This document shows positions 42,056 to 54,066 of a stretch of 64,000 nt of DNA, piece after piece. The stretch is from Macrobrachium rosenbergii. Taxonomy: Eukaryota > Arthropoda > Malacostraca > Decapoda > Palaemonidae. The position numbers and the translations under genes are program-made. Location of the stretch: assembly GCF_040412425.1 (NCBI RefSeq), contig NC_089744.1, forward strand, positions 39,583,599 to 39,647,598, read 5' to 3'. The notes below the pieces were generated by a model. The model did no database searches and was not told the DNA's origin. It saw only the letters and a program-made list of their open reading frames with translations. Positions within the stretch are counted from its first letter, which is position 1. The number at the start of each line of letters is the position of its first letter.

Positions 42056-45000
42056 GAGATGATAGCAGAAATATCTGCTTCATCTCCCAAAATATCAGAC
42101 AGGGAGAAGCGAGAAAGAATGGCGTCCTTTCACTTCAGGACCAGGTTAGCCCACAAGTTTGCCATCTGGTGGGTGATGTAGGAGATGGCTCTACCTCCAG
42201 ATTGGCACAGTCTCCTGAAAGCAGAGTCCTCCCCGGGTACGATAGCGCCCGAGAAAGCAGCCACCTTCAATACTGTGAAGGACCACAGATCCAACCAGGA
42301 GACTGCCTGGAAGGCTGCCATGGCAGTGACTTCCAGGGTTGTGGCCTCTTGCTGAGAGAGGGAGATACTCTCTGCAGTAAGTTGCTGCAACGAGAGACCC
42401 GAATCTAGATGAACCAGGTCCAGGTCAACCTGCTTAGGCGGGAATGACCTCTGCGATGGTGCGTAGAAACGCTTCTGGCGAGGCAGAGGAGGGGGAATCA
42501 GCTTGTCCAAGTGGTTCGATCGGAGAGAATTGTCATGCCCAGACACAAGACTATTCACCTGATCAAGGACCCCCTCAGCAAGCATGGACCATGGCAGCCC
42601 CATCGAAGCCTTGGGTTCCTTCTTGGGTCCCCAGTAGGATTTGAGGCACGACGGATGATCCACAGACGAGACCGTGGTCCCTTCCCTGAGGTCGTTGTGC
42701 TGATGAATCAGCGCAATTACCTCAGCAAACGTCCTCTGTATCTCAGGGGTGTCCGCATCCTGGGGAAGAGGACCCTTGAGTCCTTCCAGGGTGCGGTCCT
42801 CCCAATCTACTCTTCCTCCAGGAGAGAGAACCTCGCCAGGCTCCCGTGATCCTTCCTGCACCATGCGGGTGTAAGACCTGGCCGAACCGAGTTCTTCCTG
42901 TCCGACTCGCACCCCCTGGAAGGAGCCCAGGAGGTAGAGGGGACAGGCGAGGAGGATCGGACGCTCCCATTGGCCTTGCTGGCAGAACAAACAGGGGCAG
43001 TGGGCCGGGAGCGGTCACCAACCCGCCGTGGTGACGGCAGCTCAGGTCGAGGAGAGCACTTTCGCCTAGGGGAAGCATTCTCCTGAGGAGAGCGGAGCAG
43101 CTCACGTGAGCTGAGCCGCGCGCTTGCCTCCCCCGAGCCAGGCTGGCCACACAGACGTGGCCGGGGACTGGGATGAGTCGAGGGCGCGGCTGGCTGGTGT
43201 GAACTTGCACTGTCCTCTGGATGCGCCCCAGTCTTCTTCAAGGCTGAGCAGGGGACTTCTTCTCTGCTTCTCCAGATGTCTGGACTCGAGGGACCGGTGC
43301 ACCTTCCCAGGAACTTGGCTTGGTACTTGAAGAAGCACCAGCAGGAAGGGTAGGAGCACCTGCATGCCCGGACTCTTTCTCTCGGCCCACGCCCGAGTCT
43401 CTACGGAGAGAGGTTTTTCCCATACCAGACTGGGGTACTCGGGTCTCCTTAGAAACCCGGGTACTCGGAGTGACTCGCAAGCGAATGTCCGACACGGACC
43501 CACTGGCCTTAGAAGAAGGCTTCTTCAGTGCAGCTGGGGGAGTGTGAACTGTGGTCTGCACGCCCTCGGCTCCCGATATGACTGACCCGGGGGTCAACGC
43601 AGCGGTTCCCTAATCCATGGATCGGGGAGAGCCACTGAGAGATCCCACTGCCTTCCCTGTGGAAGGAGGCAGCCCCTTAGAGGTCTCGGTGCGAGACTTC
43701 TTTGGTGGGGGGGAGAGGCAGGCTTCTTCTTCCTTAGCTGGGGAGCCTTGGAAGAAGAGGAAGAAGAGGCAGCAGACGGCGATGACGACGACGAAGGCGA
43801 AGACGACGACACCTTCCTCGATCTCTTCTTCGCCATCTTCCTCAGGATTGTAGTCAAGTCCCCAAACCAAGGAGGAAAAGCAGAAGGCACAAGAGCAACC
43901 AGGGGGCCACGGAAGCAGGCGCAACCCGGGTAGTGGAGACGGTGCTTGGGCCAGCAGCTACCGGGGCACATACTGCAGCGCGGGAGCCAGGCCAATCCAG
44001 GGACGAAGCCAGGGTCAGAGGCACAGGTGGCACATGGGGAGCCAGGCCGGGCCGAGTGTCAGGGAAGCGAGGAGCCAGAGCCGTGGTCAATAACGAGCGT
44101 GAGTCAGCAACAGGAGCAGGCATAGTCATGTAAAGCACAGACGATGTCACCATGTGCGACGGGCCAGGCAGGGATAACGGGGCCAGGAACAAAGGAGGCA
44201 GTGGCAAGGAGTGGAATGTGGCAGGCATGACCGAAACCTGGGTGTCAAGGTGCGAGGCCACCATCACAGGCAGCTTGCCAGAAGACGGCATGGTGACGGT
44301 CGTGGTGGTGAAAGCGATGGCTGTGTGGGTCATCACCGGAGCGCCAGACAAGTGTGACATCAGGCCATCCAGTGACGGCAAGCCAGGCAGATGTCAGATC
44401 GGGTACCTGGCCAACAGAAGATGCTTCCACGCCTATACCTGAGGACAAAGTCGGGTCAAAAAGGGAAGCCTCTACTCGCTCCGGGGGAAGAAATTCGCCC
44501 CCAGGGTGAGGAGAGGTCCCAGAGAGGATGTCCTGATCAACCGCTCCCTTGCGGCCTTCCACACCCGATGAAACGAATGAGGAAGGGGAGGGGGAGTCCT
44601 CACCTGAGGGAGAGGCAGCCAGAAGGGGAAGTTTGCTGGGAGTGAGAAACGAACCCGATGGATCAGCCACCACAGGAGTCGTTGGGGGCGTGTTACCATC
44701 GGGCAATTCCTTGGCGGGTTTCCTACGCTAGCGTCTCCTCCCTTCAAACTTCCTTCACTGCTCGGGAGACCAGGAACAACACTTCCTAAAAGCAAAGCGC
44801 ACAAACACACACGTCCCCTGCTAGTGGGGCAGAGGGCGTGTGGGTCCATGTCAATGCTAGATCTAAAAGTATTGCATTTTTTGCCTCCTACCCCAGGACA
44901 CACACGCTGGGGGTAGGAGGGCTTTAAGGGCTTATCAACATTCATACTTGAACAAAAGGAAAGTTCCCACTAGGAAAAGCTCAACAGTTGGGCAGAGAAC

Positions 45001-45183
45001 GAGAGAAACAATGTCCACAGTCCAAGATGGCCGAAAGCAAATTGGAATGTTTACATCCGGGCAGGTGGGACAGTAGTTAACTGCCTAACCACCTTGTTTG
45101 AAAGTTCAACGGCCTTCCAGCCTATACTGAAAGTAATTCCTAATGTAAAGGACCGATGGTTTGTATGTGGTGTTGGAACAAAT
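42056..45183 (-). mobile_element. DIRS-like retrotransposon family I, 5' part
   Basis: The 5' terminal block at 45000-45183 (GGAATGTTTACATCC, AATGTAAAGGACCGATGG, GTTGGAACAA) and the following gag match 25640-26275 closely. The copy ends at about 42056 within the gag C terminus, next to a LINE tail. RT, RNase H, MT and YR are absent. It is sense to USP24 in intron 1. Confidence 0.8.
42060..44945 (-). pseudogene. DIRS gag-like region (family I, second copy)
   Basis: The start (44945) reads MNVDKPLKPSYPQRVCPG, KKCNTFRSSIDMDPHALC and PTSRGRVC. A Ser stands where the other copies have the second Cys of the pair, and a frameshift follows before the WSPEQW region. The middle is Pro/Ser/Val-rich with an SSSPSSSSSPSAASSSSSS tract (about 43800). 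The C-terminal 286-aa frame 42990-42130 (MLAEGVLDQVNSLVSGHDNS, LTAESISLSQQEATTLEVTA, HQMANLWANLVLK) is nearly the same as 23988-23215. It shows how gag continues where that copy is deleted. Confidence 0.75.
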
Positions 45184-45548
45184 CAACTATTTAAATGATA
45201 CCCTAGCCTAACCTATGTTCATGCAACCATCTCCTTTGCATTTAGCCTACCAAACTAGCCTAACATCAAGTGCATGGACTATCCTAGGCTACCCTAGGCT
45301 CGGTTATTTTTAGGAAGACTCCAGCCACCTCCCATATTATATTTTACATTTTACTTGGGTAAAACACACCAAACCAAAAAATTTCATCTCAATACATGAC
45401 CTTCGCAAATGCTTAACAACAGAGAAAAATAATTAATCAAATTATGACTTATGAGGTAAGACAATACCAGCCCCCCACCCCCTCCATAGCTAATATGGCA
45501 AAATTGTAACCAGTAAACACCCCTAGGGTACGTCAGGTTGGTATTTTG
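45184..45548. other. USP24 intron 1 sequence, no feature recognised
   Basis: Unassigned sequence between the DIRS family I end and the hairpin. At 45470-45530 a third partial copy of the hairpin arm occurs (CCATAGCTAATATGGCAAAA through AAACACCCCTAGGG). Confidence 0.5.
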
Positions 45549-46068
45549 GTAATTCTAAGCCGGCTGTCCGCGGTGAACTAGACTATGGCAATTGACGTTT
45601 TTCTATGTTATTTTACTTGCTTTACAAGAATTTAAAGTAATATTTTGTCGGCCGGCTGTAACTAAGCTGTCATTGACCTTTGAAGACTACGCGACTTGAA
45701 TTGCCTAACGCAGGGTAGGTCTAAGCCAGCATTCCGCGGCAAACCCCCCACCCCTCCATAGCTAATACGGCAAAATTGTAACCAGTAAACACCCCTAAAA
45801 ATACCAACATAACTACCCTAGAGGTGTTTACTGGTTACAATTTTGCCGTATTAGCTATGGAGGTGGGGGGGCGAGCTTGCCGCGGAATGCCGGCTTAGAC
45901 CTACCCTGCGTTAGGTAATTCAAGTCGTGTAGTCTTCAAAGATCAATCACAGTTTAGTTACAACCGGGCGACAAAATATTACTTTAAATTCTTGTAAAGC
46001 AAGTAAAATAACATAGAAAAACGTCAATTGCCATAGTCTAGTTCACCGCGGACAGCCGGCTTAGAATT
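45549..46068. repeat. Large inverted repeat (hairpin) in USP24 intron 1
   Basis: The arms 45549-45796 and 45820-46068 are complementary over about 248 bp with few mismatches, separated by about 23 bp. Left outer edge AATTCTAAGCCGGCTGTCCG pairs with right outer edge CGGACAGCCGGCTTAGAATT. The inner edges ACCAGTAAACACCCCT and AGAGGTGTTTACTGGT pair as well. Transcribed as part of USP24 intron 1 it would form a long double-stranded stem. It could be a fold-back element; no target duplication was identified. Confidence 0.9.
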
Positions 46069-46405
46069 ACCGGTATTTTTAGTTTTTTTTAGTGCCTTTA
46101 CCATTTCCTAGCTATTTTTGTATGAAAAACCCAAAAGGGTTTTTCATGCAAAAATGACTAGCTGGAACCTTCCGAAATGGCTGGCTGGAGTCTAACGAAA
46201 AATTACCGGAGGTTCAAATTACCAATGCTTGCCCCTGTCCCCCCTCTCTGCATACTACCCTAGGCCTGGGTTATGCTAAGGGCTGGGCACAAGCAGTAAC
46301 ATCCCCAAGGACCACTGTCTTAGGCTATAAGCTACGCTTGCTTACCTTATCCTGAAGCAGTGAATTAGGATTACATTATCTAAGCATAAAGTAGCATATT
46401 GTTAC

Positions 46406-46618
46406 CTCTTCATAGGATGGCGGTGCACCAGATGATTCCGTCATGTCCACATCCCTTAAGTCACCGACTGTGTTATAGGATGTCAAAGGCTGTTCTGTGA
46501 GGGAAATGACAGCTTCATTGACATCACCGTTGCTCATCTTGAGGGCCCGTCTGATCGCCCGCACATCGGGGAACCCCATGTTCAGCAACAGGGAAATATT
46601 CTCGTCTTCTTGCTCCAT
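46406..46618 (-). CDS. USP24: USP24 exon 1 (start codon, UBA domain)
   Basis: The ATG is at 46616-46618 in good context (AAAATGG), with an in-frame TAA 21 nt upstream that rules out a longer start. The exon carries 71 codons and ends in phase 0 at donor GTAACA. Residues 6-45 form a UBA domain: ISLLLNMGFPDVRAIRRALK carries the MGFP loop, followed by NGDVNEAVISLTEQ. After that comes a short acidic linker ending APPSYEE. Human USP24 starts with the same architecture (LLCMGFSD, then DINEAVALLT, then PPAYHE). UBA domains bind ubiquitin. Splicing joins PPSYEE directly to VEGDNG of exon 2, matching the family. Confidence 0.93.
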
Positions 46619-47100
46619 TTTGCGGTTGAAATAGCCTTAGGCTTCAGCCAACGATAAGCCAGGCCTAGGCCTAGGGTGGAGAGAGACGGATACCTAACGA
46701 AGACTCCGAGAGGTTGAAATGGTTAAAATTGACGGAAAACAAGAAAAAATAAAGGGAGGGAGATAAAATGAGGACAGTGAAAAAGGCATCGTCCTCTTTC
46801 TTTCTGTTTAAAACAGCAACAGGTGAAGACAATCCCAGACCAGTTCGTCCACCTCTCACGTGATTATCGTAATACTATAGTCTTTGTACCTGTCATATAT
46901 TTCTAAATCACTTTTCACCACACAAATCTCCACTGAACCCGAAAAGCTTCGCGAAATGGAAGATTTGAAAATTTTTAGAACGAGAATGAGATAGGAAGTC
47001 TCAATGTTTACAACTGCAATGGGTGGCAGCCATCTTCTACGTAAAACAGATAAGAGTGGGAAGAATTTTGAGGCGCTCGAAATATTTTTCCGGGTTTTGA
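46619..47100 (-). promoter_or_regulatory. USP24: Presumed USP24 5' UTR and promoter region
   Basis: The region upstream of the USP24 start codon on the minus strand is assigned by position only. It is unusually free of transposons compared with the introns. No TATA box or defined initiator was identified, and the transcription start is unknown. Confidence 0.35.
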
Positions 47101-48204
47101 ACTTTTTTTTTTTTAAATCTACAGAGCAATTGAAAGTATCAGTAACTTTAACATAGCATTTTTTATCATCTAACTTCTATTACTTAACTCTATTGTGCTT
47201 TACGTAATCATATTTCTTCTGGATAATAATGGTATTAATTGTATTATCCTTGATGATGTGTAAAAAAAATTCATTTGCTAGAATTATTGCATATTTTCAT
47301 ACGTTTAATTTATATATTATACAAAATTCGCCTCTAAAACCGTTTTGTGATCAGCCATTTCAACAGTTTCAGAAGTGTTATGAAAGAAATTGCAATGCTA
47401 CTTTGAGGGGTAGGAATCACGCGAGACGACACGAAAGTTGGCACTTGTGACCAAAACAAATTTTTGCAATTCTCTGAGTAGGGGACCCAGAACACAGTTT
47501 TACAGTTCTGAATACCATCGCATACAGCAACCTCTCTATTCGTCTTACTTTAAGATATCTGTAATAATTTAAATGGAAAAGCGACTACGCTTCTTCAGTT
47601 CAAAATTTATATTCTCAATGTTAGAAAATTGACCTAAAAGTAAAGGTTACGCAAATATCCTCTCAATGACAATCTTAGTCATTACAGTTCTGGTAAGAAC
47701 GGCGTGGCTTATTGCCGTTAGTTTTTGCTATGAGCCCAGTAAAACTAACTTTACCAGTGTTCTTTGCTTAGCAGATTTCAGATTCTCCGCAATGTAACTC
47801 ATCTTAATGTATTACTTTTTTTTTATTAACCATTACTAGCTGTGGTGCATTACACAAATTTTGTCTCTGCAGGGGACGATGAGTCCGGAGGTCCACACCA
47901 TGCTTCAGACTTCATTTCACATGTTACTCTACTTAGGACAGGTACCCGTGCTGGCATGAGGCCAGCTGACTCTAAACCAAAAACCAAACTACAAAAGAAA
48001 AGAACTTTGTTGGAGTGCATCGTCAGTAGACAATGATGTCCTAGACTATAAAACGAATCCCTAGATGGATATTTTCCGATCCAATAATTGCCTAGAAACT
48101 AAAATCACAAGCAAACATTCCTTTGAAATGGTGTGTCACTACTTGAACAAAATCTCGAAGATCGACAAAATTCTCTCGATGATTATTAAAAACTCAGAAC
48201 CTCT
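47101..48204. other. Intergenic sequence, no feature recognised
   Basis: This is mostly AT-rich sequence between the USP24 5' end and the LINE. Short open frames (47229-47450, 47842-48036) show no recognisable domain or splice structure. Confidence 0.5.
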
Positions 48205-48209
48205 TCGAT

Positions 48210-48300
48210 TTGGGACCACCTTGACGTGATGAGGGGGCTCTTGAACCCACGGAGTCTTCCCGGGTTTGAGTCCAAGAGTCCCATAGACCATTATATATAT
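48210..48300 (+). other. Structured LINE 5' end resembling a Pr77-hallmark / HDV-like ribozyme
   Basis: The 5' end reads GGGACCACCTTGACGTGATG and then runs to GAGTCCCATAG about 60 nt later. The trypanosome Pr77 hallmark, known as both promoter and HDV-like ribozyme, has a similar CCACCTCAACGTGGTG core. GGGAC near the start can pair with GTCCC at about 48278-48285. Activity is inferred from similarity only. Confidence 0.35.
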
Positions 48301-48766
48301 TTCTTTGAATTAAATTTTGTGGAATTTTCCGCTTTTGCTAAAATTTATTGGACCTGATAAACAGGGAAAGATATAACTGGGATTGGGTTTATATCCGGAG
48401 CTAAATAGTGGGAACTGTGGTAGGACAATAAGCCGCCCGATAATGCTCGGACCTGAGAGATATCGTCGGAACTATTCTTTAGGGCTGGACCACGGATTCC
48501 AGAGGGATCCGGTTCTGGGGATAGGACTCTCGGCATTCTATCCGGTTTGCCCATAACACGATTAGAGTGGGGATGATAGTATTATCGTAATACCTTCGGT
48601 CCTAGCAAGCAGGTTTGGCTTACACTTGGGCCACTATAATCGTGTTGTGCCATCCCCTGTGGGGTAGGGTAGGGACGCGAACATTTAGGAGTCAGTTCTC
48701 ACTTGTGCCTTAGGTGGAAGAATAATCCCCTTGAAAGGATGATGATATCTTTTTAAGGTTTTCAGG

Positions 48767-48769
<3 letters not shown>

Positions 48770-48819
<50 letters not shown>

Positions 48820-48821
48820 TT
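48770..48821 (+). repeat. (ATT)n microsatellite in LINE 5' UTR
   Basis: About 16 ATT units lie within the untranslated leader of the LINE. Confidence 0.95.
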
Positions 48822-49215
48822 ACCCCTCTTAAATCTTTCTGTATAAGGATTCGAGTACCCCTGGACCCTCTGCACCCACCTTGGAGATTGAAATTTCTCC
48901 AAGTGTTGATGACTTCTCGAAAAATAAATTGACAAACAGCAGTAATAACAAATATCCTGATCCCTCCTGACTCCCCTCCCGTGGACCCTCTAGTCATGCT
49001 TCATTGATGACGACTTCAAGCAAGACACCGACTTCTCTGAGAAATCTTCATCCAAAATTAAATCTTCAACACAGCCAGGTTGTGTGAAAAATTTGAGAAT
49101 GCTCCATATGGAAGACTTCCAGTCTGTTGTGGTTATTATGAAATGACCTCGACAGCTCTGAAATCATTTTGAACTGTTGTAGAAATCAGGATGAACTTTA
49201 TTGATTTGAATGTAA

Positions 49216-50583
49216 ATGGGAAGCGTGGGTGACCCCTTTAGTAGCCATGATGAGGCTCTAAAGGCTAGTAGTATGATAAGTGCCATACAAATAGGTCAAG
49301 CTACAGTACGGGGAGCCTTAACAGACAAAGTTCCCATAGACATGAACGTTTATGTGCCATCCAAATGGGCTCAGGATAAACCAGAGAGAAAGCAGAATGC
49401 AGAAATAAGGACTCCTAAACATCCTATTGGGTGGTAGCTTCAGCCAAGGAGGAAAATTATAACTACTATAAATTTTGCAGGTTTCTTCAGAAAAAGGTGG
49501 AAGGAATAAAGAGCGGTGATATTTCTCGTTTTGGGAAGAACACCGTTCTTATTCATGCCAAATCCACAACCAAAGCATACATGGTAACCTTATTGGACAT
49601 AAAAAATGATGAAATGATTACGAAGACAAGCCCCACTTAAGCTTTAGTTATTGGAGAGGAGTACTATTTGATAAAGACCTTTATGACATGACAGAAGAAT
49701 AAATTCTAGAAATGAGTCCCACTTCAGTTTGTGGAGTGAAAAAGGCAGCTATTGCCAACATGTTCATTTTAACCTTTGTAGACTCTGAAGTACCTTCTCA
49801 TGTCGTATTTGAAAATGAAAGGGTACGAGTACGTCCTTTCCAGCAAAGACCAATGCAGTGCTATCATTGATTTGAGTTTGGCCACCCATCTAAAAACAGC
49901 AAAAATGCTAAAATTTGTATAAACTGCTCTGGTGTCCATCATCATGATGAATGTAACAGAAAAGCAAAATGTGTTAATTGTCAACTGGAACATAAATCCA
50001 ATAACAAACACTGCGAAATTTACAAATTTGAACTGTCTGCACTAAATAAAGCAATGCAGAGCATATAAGTATCAGTTTTGCAAGAAGACAATTAGGACAA
50101 CAACCTAGGAGCTAAGCTGAAGTTCTTAAGCCACTACCCCTATCTATCACTAGGGGTGCAGTGGCAGCACCCTCTTTTGTAGCAGGTGCATCAACCCCTG
50201 TGGTAGTGGCCCAGCCATCTGGGTCAGGCGCTCGGCCTGTTGAGGCTAGAGCACAAGCCTCCAAGGAGGATAAGATGGTACTTAACCCAACCACCTTGGG
50301 ATTATCTCAGGCAGAGTCTCTGCTTGATTTAATGAAGACTGAGGAGCAAAAGCACCAGAAGAGGAGACGTTCCCCCTCGTCCTCTCCCCCAATTAAACAT
50401 GCATCACTTAGTAATAGATACGAAGTACTAAGCTCGATGCAAGAACCCCAGCCTGAATTTAAACAAACTGACAAGAAAGGGAAACAAAATGACACCATAA
50501 ATCAACAGATAATAAACCAAACCTGTCAAGACCAGTCCTTTCCAAATCATCTCTTGATAATACTCATAAACAAAAGAGAGTAA
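49216..50583 (+). pseudogene. LINE ORF1 (gag-like, zinc knuckles), broken
   Basis: Fragments run in several frames: MGSVGDPFSSHDEALKASSM, FGKNTVLIHAKSTTKAYMVT and then RVRPFQQRPMQCYH. The next codon, where a zinc knuckle needs Cys, is TGA (49868-49870), followed by FEFGHPSKNS. Two more Cys-His clusters follow: CINCSGVHHHDEC and CVNCQLEHKSNNKHC. The C-terminal frame 50161-50583 is Ser/Pro/Gln-rich with SNRYEVLSSM near its end. ORF1 proteins of I-type LINEs bind element RNA. The knuckle nonsense codon and other stops inactivate it. Confidence 0.7.
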
Positions 50584-50635
50584 ATGAGAAGGCTCCATTC
50601 AAAGGGCCTTCAACCAAGCCCAAAAAATAGTTTTC

Positions 50636-53600
50636 ACGTCAATACTACAATGGAACTGTAGAGGTCTTAGGACTCGAAGTGAAGAGCTGAAGGTACTGCT
50701 CCATGACCATAGCCCAGGTATTGTGTGTCTCCAGAAAACTAAGCTTGGAAGCACACAATATAATCCTTGGTTAAAGTACAGTATATATAATTCTCCACCA
50801 CAATCGGAGATAGAGCTAAGGGAGGTGCAGCAATTATTGCGCATAAGTCGTTGCAACACCCCTTGCTATCAATTAATACTCATCTCCAAGCTGTAGCAGT
50901 AACTTTCATTTTAGACAAGCAAATTGCTGTTTGCTCCATCTATGTTCCTCCTGATTTGGATTTCACTTGTAATGATATTCATTTACTGATCAATCAGCTT
51001 TCTATTCCTTACCTCCTCCTTGGTGATTTTAATGCTCACAACCCCATATGGGGTGGGAACACGACAGATGCCAATGGTAGGATGTGTGTAGGATATTATG
51101 GATGATCATAATATCACTATACTCAATAATGGAGCCATGACTTACCATAACATCTACTTCAATACTTATTCGGCTATCGATCTGAGCTTTTGCTCATCCA
51201 GTGTTCACATTGACTATGAATGGTCAGTAAATGAATATCCAGATGGGAGTGACCACTTCCCAATTCATATAAAAACAGTTAAGAATCAGCCCTATGAGTC
51301 ACCTCCCAAATGGAAGGTAGGTGAAGCAGAATGGAAGAAATTTAGTGAGTTTGTTCTTATGGATAAGGATGTGAAATCATTTCCATCTATCTCGGAGGCA
51401 TATAATTACTTCAGTGACACCACCATCAACAGTGCATTTGCCTCTATTCCAACAACAAAAGGGAAGCCCTAAAGACCAGCAGTTCCCTGGTGGAACAAAA
51501 CCTGCAGTAGTATGAGAAAGATCACTAGAAAATGCTACAAAAAGTATAAGAGGAGTGCAACTGCCCAAGACAAAGTTATTTACCAACGTGCTGTGGCCAA
51601 GCAAAACAAATATTTTAAAAAAGCAAAAAGAGAGTCATGGATTTACTACATTAATGGCATTAGCTCAAAAACACCATCCAAAATGATTTGGAAGAAAATT
51701 AAAGAATTAGATGGCAAGTTTGTCCCTGATCCTCTGCCTACCCTTAAGATAAATGGTGACCTAATCACCCAACCAGAGAGGGTCGCAGAAAAATTAGGAG
51801 AACATTTTTCGAGAATATCAAGTAGTGGGGACTATTCTCTAGAATTCCAAGACATTAGAAATGCCCAGATTTCTCTCGATTTAAGTGAAAATAATTTTGA
51901 ACCATATATTGCAAAATTTACGCTGCAGGAACTCAAAGATGCATTGCAGAACACCAAACCATCAGCCTCTGGTGAAGATAAAATACTTTACGAAATGCTG
52001 AAGCATCTCCCAGAAAAGTCAAAGAAATTTCTTTTAGATATAATAAATGAAATCTGGGAAACTGGTAGTATTCCTAAGAGCTGGAAATTATCATTAATCC
52101 TCCCTATGAAGAAACCAAACAAGGATCCTGCTTTACCCAGCAGCTACAGACCAATAACTCTCACCAGCTGTGTTTGTAACCTGATGGAAAAGATGATTAA
52201 CACCAGACTTGTATGGGATTTAGAAACAAATAAATTGCTTTCTCCATTCCACTTCGGCTTTAGGAAAAGTAGGTCTACTTTAGATCCCTTGCTGAGGCTC
52301 TCAAACCAAATACAGCAAGGTTTTGCTAAACAGAGCCAAACAATAGGAGTTTTCTTTGATTTGGAAAAGGCATATGACACCACATGGCGTTATGGTATCA
52401 TAAAAAAGTTGTATAAGATGGGCATTAAAGAAAAAATTATCAGATTTATAAACTCGTTTTTATCAGAAAGATATATAAAGGTAAGAGTTGGGAATCATGT
52501 ATCACAGCCTTTCTTACAAGAAGAGGGAGTTCCTCAGGGTAGTGTCCTTAGTGTCACCCTCTTTGCTGTTGCCATTAATGGAGTATTAGAAAAGATATCA
52601 TCACCAGTAAAAGGCTCTTTATTTGTAGATGATTTGGCTCTGCACTGCACAGGACATGAAGCAGCAGGTTCATGCAAAGAGCCATCGATAAAGTAAGCAA
52701 GTGGGCTAATGAGCAAGGGTTTCGATTTTCCGAATCTAAAACTTCACTTAAAAGTGAAAGTGAGGAGATCACTAAATATTTAAAAGTAGTATCTAATTTT
52801 AATTGGGGTGCTGATAAGAAATCGTTGTTGAGGTTTATAATGCAGTATGTTTATCTAAGTTAGACTATGGCTGCCAAGTATACTCATCTGGTTCAAAGAC
52901 TAAACTCAAGGAATTGGACGCTGTGCATAACATGGGGCTAAGGATTTGCACTGGAGCTTTTAGAACTTCACCCATTGAAAGTAATCATGTAGACTCCCAT
53001 CAGCTGCCACTGGACTTGAGGAGGCATGAGCTAGGTCTGAGACACACCATGTGGCTGAAAAGCTAAAAGGAGAATCCTTCTTTTGAGATCTTAAAATAGT
53101 GTGACTCAAGTCTTCTTAGACCTAGATCTTCAATACTATTTCAGATCAGACAGCTGGGTGAACTGGAAGATGAAAGTATAAAAACGCAGAAGATCTTACA
53201 AGTGAAACATCCTGATATCCCTTCATGGTTTATTCCAGCAATAGATGTCTGCATTAAAGAGACAAAGAAGAAAGATCGTCCGGAAGAGGAAGCCAAAAAC
53301 AAATTTTTGGAGCATGATGAGAGGCATATAAATGACAGGAAAATCTATACTGACGGATCAAAATCGGAAGACGGGTAGGATGTGCAGTGGTGTATGAGGG
53401 GGAATCGTATATAAAAAAAAGTTACCAGACTCCTCATCCATATTCACTGCTGAAGCAACAGCCATAGTTGATGCTTTAAATCTTGCATCTGATAAGAAAT
53501 TCAAATCCACAGTAATATATAGTGACTCAAGGAGTGTTTTAGAAGCCCTGGGGAAGTTTAACCCTACCCATCCCTTAATTCAAAAGGCTCAGGAATGGCT

Positions 53601-54066
53601 TTTTTTTTATCTTTCTGTTCGCCACAAATCAGTAACGTTTTGTTGGATTCCTGGGCACACTGGTCTAGAAGGGAACGAACTGGCTGACAGTAATGCAAAG
53701 GATGCCGCAAGATGTGATTTCTTAACTAATAAGTTGCCACATTGGGATATGCGTCCAGTTATCAGACGATACATTAGTACAAAATGGCAGCAGAGACAGA
53801 CTTCCCCGATTTTATCCACAAATAGGAAGTACAGAAACATTAGAAAAAGTATCGATTTTTCGAGTTCGGGTTTTAATCATAACAGAAGATTTGAGATCAT
53901 CCTAACACGGCTTAGGATCGGCCATACCCGCTTCACTAATAGCTATGTTTTAGAGGGAGCCAGTGCCCCAGTTTGTGCTCACTGTGGTGGTCAGCTATCC
54001 GTTGAGCACATGCTGGTGCGCTGTCCTAGATTTAATCGCCTTAGGGCAAAGTACAGTACTTACTAA
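50636..54066 (+). pseudogene. LINE ORF2: endonuclease, reverse transcriptase, RNase H; broken
   Basis: The endonuclease (50636-51290) begins ILQWNCRGLRTRSEELK. It has LLLGDFNAHNPIWGG and GSDHFPIH, but is frameshifted twice. The 394-aa RT frame (51512-52696) has WKLSLILPMKKPNKDPALPS, SYRPITLTSCVCNLMEKM, IGVFFDLEKAYDTTW (motif A), EEGVPQGSVLSVTLF (motif B) and LFVDDLAL (motif C, intact FVDD). A frameshift follows at about 52670. RNase H (53330-53720) shows YTDGSKSEDG, IYSDSRSVLEAL and CWIPGHTGLEGNELAD. The C terminus (53734-54066) has RLRIGHTRFTNSYVL and CAHCGGQLSVEHMLVRCPRF. RT and RNase H catalytic residues survive but no continuous product is possible. Confidence 0.88.
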
